The notes under the pieces: generated by a model
Seen by the model: the letters and a program-made list of their open reading frames with translations, nothing else
What the model was told of the DNA's origin: nothing
Database searches by the model: none
Shown here: positions 1 through 7,013 of the stretch, piece after piece
Layout: each line of letters opens with the position of its first letter
Numbering within the stretch: the stretch's first letter is position 1
Assembly (NCBI GenBank): GCA_035575035.1
Contig: DATLYH010000044.1
Coordinates: 1 to 8,427 of the forward strand
Origin: DATLYH01 sp035575035
Lineage (GTDB): Bacteria > Planctomycetota > Planctomycetia > Gemmatales > Gemmataceae
DNA: 8,427 bases
Reading direction: 5' to 3'
Position numbers and translations under genes: made by a program

Positions 1-301
1 GGGCCCGCCATTCCAGCGCCTCGTACTTCGCCGCCAGCACGTCAAGCTGAGCGGCCAACACCTCGGGGACGCAGTGGTCGGCAAGCGACTTCTCCTCGGC
101 CCGGCGGCGCTCAGCTAGCGACTCCAGCTCGTTCCGCTCCGCTACCATTGCCTGGCGGGCAGCGGTCAATCCTTGCAGGACCCGGTCGCGCCAGACTTTG
201 GGCGTGGAGAAAAAGTAGCGAACCGAGAGGAAAAATAGGAGAGTCAGACTGGTGGCGGCCAGTGCGGCCAGCGCCATCGGCAGGAACTTATCCCAGAGCA
301 T
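1..301 (-). CDS. Partial membrane-anchored coiled-coil protein (N-terminal 100 residues)
   Basis: The minus strand is open from an ATG at 301-299 to the left edge, so the C-terminal part lies outside the window and no stop is seen. Residues 1-8 (MLWDKFLP) are followed by a hydrophobic segment at about 9-34, rich in Ala, Leu and Phe and ending near VRYFF, which looks like one transmembrane helix or signal anchor. From about residue 38 onward the chain is strongly charged and heptad-like, rich in Glu, Arg, Ala and Leu (for example ERNELESLAERRRAEEKSL), typical of a coiled coil. The likely topology is a short N-terminus, one membrane pass and a long helical domain. I do not recognise the family and assign no function. 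There is no strong Shine-Dalgarno sequence ahead of the ATG. The gene is divergent from the one starting at 405, with about 100 bases between them. The call rests on coherent protein character rather than homology. Confidence 0.6.
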   Translation of the reverse strand, partial: MLWDKFLPMALAALAATSLTLLFFLSVRYFFSTPKVWRDRVLQGLTAARQAMVAERNELESLAERRRAEEKSLADHCVPEVLAAQLDVLAAKYEALEWRA

Positions 302-404
302 TGCGGACCCGGGCTGCGACGCCGGAACGGGCCGGCGTCAGGAACAATGGAGCAAGGCGTCGCCCGAGAAACTCTAGCATACCGATGAGAAACAGGGAGC
401 AGAA

Positions 405-1082
405 ATGACCCCGATGACCGAGGCCGAGTGGTTGGGCTGCACCGATCCGCAGCGGATGCTGGCGTTTCTTGACGTCGGGGTCAGTGATCGCAAGCGCCGG
501 CTCTTCACCTGCGCCTGTTGCCGGCGCATCTGGGATTTCCTGGACCGACGGGCGCGCCAGGCGGTCGAGGTGGCGGAGCGGTACGCCGACGGCCAGGCCG
601 GACACGGCGATCTGGTGCAGGCACGCAACGCCCTCCTGGGCTTTTTCCCGGACAATAGCCGGGGCCGGGCGACCGCAGCGGCCTATTGCGCCGTGCAGGA
701 TTGGGCCGACGCCGCCGGGGCCGCCCGCTATGCAGCCGAGATAGTCGAGTATCCCGACCCCGGCACCTGGGTCATTTTCAACGGCGGCAAGATCATGGGG
801 GCCGTCGAGCGGGCAGTCCAGGCCGGCTTGCTTCGCGAGATCGTCGGCAACCCGTTCCGGCGCATCTACGCAGAGGATTCGTGGCTGCGCTGGAATGATG
901 AATGCGTGGTGAAGATCGCCCGCAACATCTACGAGAAACAGCGCTTCGACGACCTGCCCATCCTCGCCGACGCCCTGATCGACGCCGGCTGCAGTCACTG
1001 GAACGTCATCCACCACTGCCAGGAGAGGGGCCCCCACGTCCGCGGCTGCTGGGTCATCGATCTTTTGCTGGGAAAGGATTGA
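405..1082 (+). CDS. Gemmataceae-type paralogous family protein, function unknown (225 aa)
   Basis: The product has 225 residues. ATG 405 is chosen because GGGAG at 395-399 sits 5 bases upstream; a second ATG at 414 is too far from that site. The N-terminus (MTPMTEAEWLGCTDP), the block RRLFTCACCRRIW at residues 31-43, an Ala-rich helical middle (about 85-115), GNPFRRIY at 148-155, and the end GPHVRGCWVIDLLLGKD (209-225) match a pattern I recall from a large protein family of unknown function in Gemmata-like planctomycetes. Six Cys residues are present, with a CACC cluster at 36-39; whether they bind metal cannot be told from one sequence. There is no signal peptide or membrane segment, so it is probably cytoplasmic. 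It converges on the short-chain dehydrogenase gene, with only 15 bases between the two stops. The coding call is firm; the function is unknown. Confidence 0.88.
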   Translation: MTPMTEAEWLGCTDPQRMLAFLDVGVSDRKRRLFTCACCRRIWDFLDRRARQAVEVAERYADGQAGHGDLVQARNALLGFFPDNSRGRATAAAYCAVQDWADAAGAARYAAEIVEYPDPGTWVIFNGGKIMGAVERAVQAGLLREIVGNPFRRIYAEDSWLRWNDECVVKIARNIYEKQRFDDLPILADALIDAGCSHWNVIHHCQERGPHVRGCWVIDLLLGKD

Positions 1083-1097
1083 CCTGCGCCTGCCACC

Positions 1098-1790
1098 TCA
1101 GGAGGGCGCCGTTAGCGATTCGCCGTTGTGGCGCGGGCCGAGCTGCAGCAGGAAGGGGACGGCCCGCTCGGCCCAGGTCGCGGGGTCCGGATAGCCGCCC
1201 GCCTCGTCCCCCCAGCAAGTCCGCAGCATGTCGGTGTCGATGACCCCCGGATTCAGAGCGACGGCAGCCAGGCCGCGCGGCAGCTCCTGGGCCAGCGCCT
1301 GGGTCAACCCCTCGATCGCCCACTTGGTGGCGCAGTAAGGGGCGACCTGCGGCGAGGTCGAACGGCCCCAGCCTGAGCTGAAGTTGACGATCACCCCGCT
1401 CTGCCGCGCGATCATGGCCGGCAGGAAATGGCGGAGGACGTTGACCGTCCCCTTGATATTGACGTCGATCACCTGGTCAAACTCCTCGCGCGGCACCTGC
1501 CAGAGCGGGGCACAGCGGTTGATCAGGGCGGCATTATTCAGCAGCAAGTCGGGCGACCCGTGGCTGGCCAGCAGCCGTTCGGCCCATGCCCGGACCTGGC
1601 CGTCGTTGGCCACGTCCACTGTGTCGAAATCATGCGGCGGGCCAAACAAGCGACGCAATTCCTCCACCCGGTCGGGCGAACGGCCGCAGCCCAGGACCGT
1701 GTGGCCCAGCGCGGCCAGCTTCGCCGTCATGGCCCGGCCCAGCCCGCGCGTCGCCCCCGTGATCACCACCAGTCGTCGTTTCGCTGCCAT
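1098..1790 (-). CDS. Short-chain dehydrogenase/reductase (SDR), NAD(P)-dependent oxidoreductase
   Basis: A 230-residue protein, the usual size for a classical SDR. Residues 7-20 form the first Rossmann strand and the cofactor glycine motif TGATRGLG (11-18). NNAA at 85-88 is the structural motif after strand 4. The catalytic residues are visible: Asn111 in DVNIKG, Ser139 in NFSSG, and Tyr152 with Lys156 in YCATK. LNPGVIDTDM at 179-188 is the usual PG motif closing the cofactor site. The reading frame extends upstream to a TTG at 1844, but ATG 1790 (MAAKRR) is preferred because it places the Rossmann strand at the normal distance from the N-terminus; neither start has a clear Shine-Dalgarno. 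An Arg following the Thr in the glycine motif hints at NADP preference, an inference only. The substrate cannot be predicted. The gene is divergent from the Tat-exported gene at 1930 and stands alone on this strand. Confidence 0.93.
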   Translation of the reverse strand: MAAKRRLVVITGATRGLGRAMTAKLAALGHTVLGCGRSPDRVEELRRLFGPPHDFDTVDVANDGQVRAWAERLLASHGSPDLLLNNAALINRCAPLWQVPREEFDQVIDVNIKGTVNVLRHFLPAMIARQSGVIVNFSSGWGRSTSPQVAPYCATKWAIEGLTQALAQELPRGLAAVALNPGVIDTDMLRTCWGDEAGGYPDPATWAERAVPFLLQLGPRHNGESLTAPS

Positions 1791-1824
1791 AAACCGTAGT
1801 TGACCGAGCGACGGAGCATTCGTC

Positions 1825-1850
1825 AAGGAATGATGGCATCGCAATTCCTT
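1825..1850. repeat. 7-bp inverted repeat in the divergent promoter region
   Basis: AAGGAAT at 1825-1831 is an exact reverse complement of ATTCCTT at 1844-1850, with 12 bases between. The arms are centred 21 bases from the SDR start codon's upstream side and lie between two divergent genes, a common place for a dimeric repressor site. Seven bases is short enough to occur by chance, and no regulator is encoded nearby, so an operator role is a guess. Confidence 0.3.
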
Positions 1851-1878
1851 TGTACCCGACGAGAGCAGACGTTATCCT
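1850..1878 (+). promoter_or_regulatory. Possible sigma70-type promoter for the Tat-exported gene
   Basis: TTGTAC at 1850-1855 and TATCCT at 1873-1878 are separated by 17 bases and lie about 50 bases upstream of the start at 1930. The -35 box matches TTGACA at only 3 of 6 positions and the -10 box matches TATAAT at 4 of 6. Planctomycete promoters are poorly defined, so this is a weak candidate. Confidence 0.2.
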
Positions 1879-1929
1879 GGAGCCGCACTGAAAAGCGATG
1901 TCGTTTCCTTGCTCAGGGAGGCCCTCACC

Positions 1930-2901
1930 ATGCACCCATCTGACAACCACCCCGCCCACCCGACCGATTCCGCTTCCGCCAGCCGCCGTGACTTCCTGCA
2001 ACAGGCCGCCGGGCTGGCCGCGGGTGTGACGATCCTGACCCAATCCGCCGCCGCGGCCGACCCACCCGCTGAGCCGCTGCTGCCGACTATCAAGTTAGGG
2101 CCGCACCAGGTCACCCGGCTGATCATCGGCGGCAACCCGATCTACGGCCATTCGCACTTCAACAAACTATTCAGTCAGCACATGATCGACTGGCACACGC
2201 CGGAACGGGTCGTCGCCCTGATCAAGCGCTGCGAGCAGGCCGGCATCAACACCTGGCAGAACAGTTACGACCAGCGCACCCTGGAAGACGTGGACCGGGT
2301 CCGCGCCGCCGGCTGCAAGGTCCACTGGCTCTGCCTGGGCAAGCCGGACTGGGATCGCTATCCCGACCGCATCGAGGACGCGGCCCGGCGCCGGCCGATC
2401 GGCATCGCGCCGCATGGGGCGCTGGCCGAGCGGCTGCACCGCCAGGGCAAACTTGATGTCCTGACCGGGTTGCTCAAGCGCATCCGCGACACCGGCGTAC
2501 TGGTCGGCCTGTCGGCCCACAACCCGGCCCTGATCGAGCTGGCCGAGGAGAAGGGCTGGGACGTTGACTACTACATGTGCTGCCTGTACTACCTGACCCG
2601 GCCGCGCGAGGAGTTCCAGAAGATCCTCGGCAGCGACCTGCCGCTGGGCGAGATCTATTTGCCGTCCGACCCGCCGCGGATGTTCAAGGTGATCCAGGCG
2701 GCGCGCAAGCCCTGCCTGGCCTACAAGGTGCTGGCAGCGGGCCGGCGCATCGGCAGCCCCGCCGAGGTCCGCCGCTGCTTCGAGACCGCCCTGGCGAATA
2801 TCAAACCGACCGATGCCCTGATCGTCGGCATGTACCAGCAGTTCGGCGACCAGGTGGGTGAGAACTCTCGGATTGTGCGTGAGATCCTGGCGAAGAAGTG
2901 A
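1930..2901 (+). CDS. Tat-exported TIM-barrel-like protein (aldo/keto reductase-like), function unknown
   Basis: The product has 323 residues. ATG 1930 is preferred over an in-frame TTG at 1909 because GGGAGG at 1916-1921 lies 8 bases before it. A twin-arginine signal is evident: SRRDFL at 18-23, a hydrophobic Ala/Gly-rich core at 25-42 and a probable cleavage near AAA-D at 43/44, so the folded protein is exported across the cytoplasmic membrane. The mature part begins IKLGPHQVTRLIIGGNPIYG (54-73), which resembles the first strand of aldo/keto reductase-like barrels, followed by alternating helix and strand blocks such as VVALIKRCEQAGINTW (94-109), GVLVGLSAHNP (189-199) and ALIVGMYQQ (296-304). 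I cannot identify a complete aldo/keto reductase catalytic set, so enzymatic activity is unproven. Similar signal-bearing proteins are frequent in planctomycetes. It lies 114 bases upstream of the formate dehydrogenase gene on the same strand; a functional link is possible but not shown. Confidence 0.85.
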   Translation: MHPSDNHPAHPTDSASASRRDFLQQAAGLAAGVTILTQSAAAADPPAEPLLPTIKLGPHQVTRLIIGGNPIYGHSHFNKLFSQHMIDWHTPERVVALIKRCEQAGINTWQNSYDQRTLEDVDRVRAAGCKVHWLCLGKPDWDRYPDRIEDAARRRPIGIAPHGALAERLHRQGKLDVLTGLLKRIRDTGVLVGLSAHNPALIELAEEKGWDVDYYMCCLYYLTRPREEFQKILGSDLPLGEIYLPSDPPRMFKVIQAARKPCLAYKVLAAGRRIGSPAEVRRCFETALANIKPTDALIVGMYQQFGDQVGENSRIVREILAKK

Positions 2902-2939
2902 GTGACAGAATCGCTCGCCACGGCTGACCCGAATCGCGC

Positions 2940-2968
2940 TTCAAGCCCGCCGGGGACTCCTCTATGCT
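2940..2968 (+). promoter_or_regulatory. Weak candidate promoter upstream of formate dehydrogenase
   Basis: TTCAAG at 2940-2945 and TATGCT at 2963-2968 are 17 bases apart and end 47 bases before the start at 3016. The -10 box matches TATAAT at 4 of 6 positions and the -35 box matches TTGACA at 3 of 6. I saw no convincing sigma54 (GG-N10-GC with flanks) or FNR-type palindrome in this gap. Confidence 0.18.
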
Positions 2969-2971
2969 AAG

Positions 2972-3000
2972 GGAAGGCTTGCCTTCTATTCCGGCCTTCC
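2972..3000 (+). repeat. Overlapping inverted repeats in the formate dehydrogenase leader
   Basis: GAAGGC at 2973-2978 is followed after TT by its exact complement GCCTTC at 2981-2986, giving a 14-base palindrome. GGAAGGC at 2972-2978 can alternatively pair with GCCTTCC at 2994-3000, which ends one base before the ribosome binding site GGGAGGG at 3002-3008. The left arm can thus pair with either of two right arms. This could be a protein-binding palindrome or a pair of competing RNA hairpins near the ribosome binding site. No T-run follows, so it is not a standard terminator. Confidence 0.35.
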
Positions 3001-3015
3001 TGGGAGGGTTCCGTC

Positions 3016-6000
3016 ATGTCCGGCGGTACGGGCAGCATCACCCGGCGCGATTTCCTGAAAACTTCGGTGGGTGGCGGCTTCGCGCTGGGCGGTTTGCTGG
3101 GACTCGGCCTCGACCTGCGGGCGGCGCAGGCAGAGGTGCGGCGGCTGAAGATCGCCAGCGCCCGCGAGGTGCCGAGCGTCTGCCCCTACTGCGCCGTCGG
3201 CTGCGGCCAGCTGGTTGCCGTCCGCGATGGTGCCATCATCAATATCGAAGGCAACCCGGAAAGCCCGATCAACCGCGGCACCCTCTGCCCCAAAGGGGCG
3301 GCCACCTTTCAGCTTGCCGTCAACCCTCACCGTGTCACCCGGGTCTGGTATCGCGCCCCCGGCGCCCGGGACTGGGACAAAACCAAGACGCTCGACTGGG
3401 CGATGCGGCGCATTGCCGAGCTGACCAAGCAGACGCGCGACCAGACCTTCTGCGAGTGGTGGGAGCCGCGCGATTCGGAGGGGAAGCCAGTCCTCGATCA
3501 GGACGGCCGACCGCTGCGCAAGCGCGTCAACCACACGCTGGCCATCGCCTCGCTCGGCGGGGCGACCATGGACAACGAGTGGAACTACCTCCAGTGCAAG
3601 CTGATGCGGGCGCTGGGGGTGGTCTTCCTTGAAAACCAGGCGCGGATCTGACACAGCGCCACCGTGCCCGGTCTGGGCACTTCGTTCGGTCGTGGCGGCG
3701 CCACCACCTTCGCCGCCGACCTCCGCCATGCCGACAGCATTCTCATCATGGGCTCGAACATGGCCGAGTGCCATCCGGTCGCCTTCCGCTGGGTGATGCA
3801 GGCCCGCACCCGCACGCCGGATCCCTGCACCGTCATCCATGCCGACCCGCGCTTCACGCGCACCTCGGCCATGGCCCAGATCTATGCCCCGCTGCGCGCC
3901 GGCACCGACATCGTTTTCCTTGGCGCTCTCATCCGCCACGTCCTGGAGCACCATGAGCCGATCTTCCGCAAGGCCCCGGCCGAGCGCTCGCCGCGCGAGC
4001 GCTTCTTCCACGATTACCTGGTCCACTACACCAACGCCGCTACCCTGATCAGTGAAGATTTCAAGGACACCGAGGATGGCGATGGCGTGTTCTCCGGCTT
4101 TGATGCGCAGACCGGCAAGTACGACCCGCAGACATGGCGCTACGACACGGAGCCGGCCGGTTCGCCGCGGTCCGAGCCCGCGCCGGGGGAAGGAAGGGGC
4201 CAGTCATTCACGGAGCAGGTTGGCAAACTGATCGGCCCGCGCCCCCGGCAGGACCCAACGCTGCAACACCCACGCTGCGTCTTCCAGGTGCTGCGCCGCC
4301 ACTTCCGCCGCTACACCCCGGCGCTGGTCGAGGAGGTCTGCGGCACCCCGCGCGAAACCTTCCTCAAGGTGGCCGAGACCCTCCTGGCCAACGCCGGACC
4401 CGACCGCACCGGCGCCATCTGCTATGCCGTCGGCTGGACACAGCACACCACCGGCGTGCAGATGATCCGCGCCGCTGCCATCTTGCAACTGTTGCTGGGC
4501 AACATCGGCCGGCCCGGCGGCGGCATTCTGGCCCTGCGCGGCCATGCCACCATCCAGGGATCGACCGACATCGCCACCCTCTACAACCTCCTGCCCGGCT
4601 ATTTGAACGCGCCCAGCGCCCTCCGCAACCATGACACCCTGCTTGACTACATCAAGCAGGAGACAACTCCGACCTCGTACTGGGCCAACCTGCCGAAGTT
4701 CCTTGTCAGCCAGCTGCGGGCCTGGTTTGGCGAGGCGGCCACGGCGGCAAACGATTACTGCTTCGATTACTTGCCCAAGAACGTTGGCGACCATTCCCAC
4801 CTGCCGATGTTCGTGGCGATGCAGCAGGGGCAGATCAAGGGCTTCTTTGTCATGGGTCAGAACCCAGCGGTGGGTGGGCAGAACGCCTCGTTCCAGCGGC
4901 AGGCGCTGGCCAAGCTCGACTGGATGGTGGTGCGCGATCTGTACGAGACAGAGACGGCCAGCTTCTGGAAGGACTCCCCCGAGGTGCAGGACGGCCGGCT
5001 GAGGCCCGAGGACATCAAGACCGAGGTCTTCTTCCTGCCGGCGGCTGCGGTGCCCGAGATGGACGGCAGCTTCACCAACACCCAGCGCCTGGTGCAGTGG
5101 CATGACAAGGCCGTCGATCCGCCCGACGATGCCCGCTCCGACGCCTGGTTCACCTACCACCTGGGCCGGCTGCTCAAGGAACTGTACGCCGACAGCCGCC
5201 AGCCGCGCGACCGGCCAATCCAGGACCTGACCTGGGACTACCTGGATCCCCAGGCCAACGCCGAATGGCGGATCAAGGACGAGCCCTCGACCGAGTTGGT
5301 CTTGAAGGAGATCAACGGCTACCGCTGGCCGGCGGGGAGTGCTCATCCGCTGAAGGATGGCGCGCCGTTGCGCTCGGCCGACGAACTGCGCGACGACGGC
5401 AGCACGGCCTGCGGCGCCTGGATCTACACCGGCATCTACGCCGATGGCCGGAACCACGCGGCCAACCGCCGGGGGGACGAGTGGGTCTCGTCCGGCTGGG
5501 GCTTCGCCTGGCCGGGCAACCGCCGCATCCTCTACAACCGCGCGTCCGCCGACCCGCAGGGGAACCCCTGGCCCAAGGAGGCCCGTCTGGCGAAAGCAGA
5601 AGGACACCGCGGCTACGTTTACTGGGACGCCGAGCGAAAGCGCTGGGTCGGCCTGGATGTGCCGGACTTCCCGGCGAGCAAGCCGCCGGACGCCAAGGCT
5701 GAGCCGAACGGCGTGGGCCTGGCCGCCCATGACGGCACCTCTCCCTTCTTGTTGAAGGCGGACGGCAAGGGGTGGCTATACGTGCCGACCGGCCTGGTGG
5801 ACGGCCCGCTGCCGGCCCACTATGAGCCGTATGAGTCACCGGTCGCCAACATCGTCTACCGTCAGCAGGCGAACCCGGCTGCGCTGGTCTGGAAGGTCCG
5901 GGGCAATCCGTATGCCGAGGTCGGCTCGCCGGATTATCCGTGCGTGCTCTCGACCTACCGGTTGACGGAGCACCACTTGAGCGGCACGATGAGCCGGTGG

Positions 6001-6324
6001 CTGCCGTGGCTGGCGGAGCTACAGCCGGAGCTGTTCTGCGAGCTTTCGCCCGAGCATGCCGCCGAGATCGGCGTCGGTAACACCGACTGGGTCCGGATCA
6101 CGACGCCGCGCGGCTCGATCCGGGCCAAGGCGCTGGTGACGCGCCGCATCCGGCCATACCGCCTCCGGGACAAGGTCGTACATCACGTCGGCCTGCCGTG
6201 GCACTGGGGCTACAAGGGACTGACCACGGGGGACGTGGTCAACGATCTGTCGGCGCTGGTCGGCGACCCGAACGTGACCATCCACGAGGCGAAGGTGTTC
6301 GTGTGCCGGGTGAGCAAGGGGTAG
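3016..6324 (+). CDS. fdnG: Selenocysteine-containing formate dehydrogenase, catalytic alpha subunit (FdnG/FdoG type)
   Basis: One continuous selenoprotein of 1102 residues, with Sec encoded by the in-frame TGA at 3649-3651 (residue 212). It oxidises formate to CO2 at a molybdenum or tungsten bis-(pyranopterin guanine dinucleotide) centre and passes electrons through a [4Fe-4S] cluster to the beta subunit. A Tat signal opens the protein (TRRDFLK at 9-15, hydrophobic core 18-34, probable AQA-E cleavage at 39/40), placing the enzyme outside the cytoplasmic membrane. The cluster ligands are Cys56, Cys59, Cys63 and Cys91 (CPYCAVGC and TLCPKG). The active site reads ENQARI-Sec-His, followed by GLGTSFGRG. 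DPRFTRTSAMAQIYAPLRAGTD, LGWTQHT-like VGWTQHT, LLLGNIGRPGGG, NRASAD and TYRLTEHH match E. coli FdnG in order. The protein is about 90 residues longer than E. coli FdnG, partly through an insertion near 380-405. GGGAGGG at 3002-3008 fixes the start. Sec insertion needs SelA, SelB and tRNA-Sec encoded elsewhere. The symbol fdoG would be equally defensible. Confidence 0.96.
3649..3697 (+). promoter_or_regulatory. Bacterial SECIS element directing selenocysteine insertion at TGA 3649-3651
   Basis: Immediately after the TGA an RNA hairpin can form. The apical stem is GTGCCC at 3664-3669 paired perfectly with GGGCAC at 3675-3680, closing a GGTCT loop at 3670-3674. The lower stem is CGCCAC at 3657-3662 paired with GTGGCG at 3692-3697. 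The GGUCU loop is identical to the SelB-binding loop of the E. coli fdhF and fdnG SECIS elements as I recall them, and 18 bases separate the UGA from the loop, the same as in fdhF. The element is translated, so its bases also encode the conserved region after Sec-His. Its presence rules out a simple sequencing error or a real stop at this site. Confidence 0.93.
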
Positions 6325-6368
6325 AATGAGGAGAGAAGAAACCCAGTGCGTTGACCGGGAGAAGAGCC

Positions 6369-6659
6369 ATGAACATCGAGGAACTCCTGAAGGCCAAACG
6401 GGAGGAGATCCTGCAGATCGCCGATCGGCACGGCGCGCGGAATCTGCGAATCTTCGGCTCGGTGGCACGAGGCGAGGCCGGCCCAGAAAGCGACGTGGAC
6501 GTGCTGGTCGATCTCGAACCCGGCCGGAGCTTGTTTGACCTCGGTGGCCTGCTCATGGACCTGCAAGAGCTGCTGGGCCGCAAGGTAGATGTGGTAACCG
6601 AGGCGGGACTGCACTGGTATATTCGGGAACGCGTCCTGGACGAAGCGGTGCCGTTATGA
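6369..6659 (+). CDS. mntA: MNT-type minimal nucleotidyltransferase antitoxin (MntA)
   Basis: A 96-residue protein with the full signature of a minimal nucleotidyltransferase: GSVARGEAGPESDVD at 30-44 is an exact GSX10DXD motif, giving metal-binding Asp42 and Asp44, and Asp74 in KVDVV supplies the third acidic residue. In the known MntA/HepT systems this enzyme transfers AMP from ATP onto the tyrosine of the HEPN partner's RX4HXY motif and so silences its RNase activity. ATG 6369 is preferred over a TTG at 6351 because GGGAG at 6357-6361 lies 7 bases upstream, and because MNIEELLKAKREEIL is a typical start. It begins 44 bases after the formate dehydrogenase alpha stop and overlaps the next gene by 4 bases (ATGA). 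No promoter of its own is evident, so read-through from the fdn operon is possible. It is cytoplasmic. Confidence 0.93.
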   Translation: MNIEELLKAKREEILQIADRHGARNLRIFGSVARGEAGPESDVDVLVDLEPGRSLFDLGGLLMDLQELLGRKVDVVTEAGLHWYIRERVLDEAVPL

Positions 6660-7000
6660 AGGATGACAGGCTGTACTTAATCCACATCAGTGAGTGCATC
6701 GCCCGTATCGAGCAGTACACCGCGGGTGGGCAGTCCGCATTCCTGGCCTCGACGTTGATCCAGGACGCGGTGCTGCGTAACCTTCAGACGCTGGCGGAAT
6801 CCACTCAACGCCTGTCGGACGCGCTCAAAGCGCAGTACCCGCAAACCGACTGGACGGGCATCTCAGGTTTCCGAAATGTCCTCGTGCACAACTATCTGGG
6901 TGTGGATGTCGCGCGCGTCTGGGCGATTGTGGAGAACGATCTGCCAAACCTGAAAAGCACTGTCCAGGCGATGCTGCAGAACCTGCAAACTCAACCCTGA
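6656..7000 (+). CDS. hepT: HEPN-domain RNase toxin (HepT), partner of MntA
   Basis: A 114-residue, all-helical protein with the diagnostic HEPN motif RNVLVHNY at 73-80: Arg73, His78 and Tyr80 form the RX4HXY signature of HepT toxins. Arg and His make the RNase active site at the dimer interface, and the tyrosine is the site AMPylated by MntA in characterised systems. The N-terminal half includes the helix LASTLIQDAVLRNLQTLAES (30-49), as in HepT/DUF86 proteins. The start ATG overlaps the mntA stop (ATGA at 6656-6659), indicating translational coupling and fixed stoichiometry, as expected for a toxin made together with its antitoxin. All key residues are present, so the toxin looks intact. An exonuclease gene follows after 13 bases. 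In this family RNA cleavage targets have included mRNA and tRNA; the target here is unknown. Confidence 0.93.
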   Translation: MKDDRLYLIHISECIARIEQYTAGGQSAFLASTLIQDAVLRNLQTLAESTQRLSDALKAQYPQTDWTGISGFRNVLVHNYLGVDVARVWAIVENDLPNLKSTVQAMLQNLQTQP

Positions 7001-7013
7001 GCAGCTGCCTCCC

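Noticed and set aside
288..1037. Minus-strand ORF of 249 codons
   Set aside because: It is antisense to the gene at 405-1082, which has a good ribosome binding site and a recognised family pattern.
1083..1104. Bidirectional terminator between the convergent genes at 1082 and 1098
   Set aside because: Only a 4-base CCTC/GAGG pairing with no T-run was found, too weak to call.
1384..1803. Plus-strand ORFs at 1384-1803 and 1428-1799
   Set aside because: They are antisense to the SDR gene, whose glycine motif and catalytic Ser, Tyr and Lys are all present.
3649..3651. TGA as a nonsense mutation or sequencing error making a pseudogene
   Set aside because: The codon sits exactly where Sec occurs in the family, and a GGTCT-loop hairpin with standard spacing follows it.
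2986..4026. Minus-strand ORF of 346 codons
   Set aside because: It is antisense to the Tat signal, iron-sulfur and Sec region of the formate dehydrogenase and shows no domain signature.
4204..5730. Long minus-strand ORF of 508 codons
   Set aside because: It lies antisense to well-conserved formate dehydrogenase sequence and has low-complexity Gly/Val/Ala/Arg/Leu-rich composition with no recognisable motif. Long antisense frames are expected in high-GC coding DNA.
3664..6324. Separate molybdopterin oxidoreductase gene with a GTG start at 3664
   Set aside because: It is in frame with the upstream segment, lacks its own Tat signal and iron-sulfur motif, and the GTG lies inside the SECIS stem. 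It is the C-terminal part of the Sec-containing protein.
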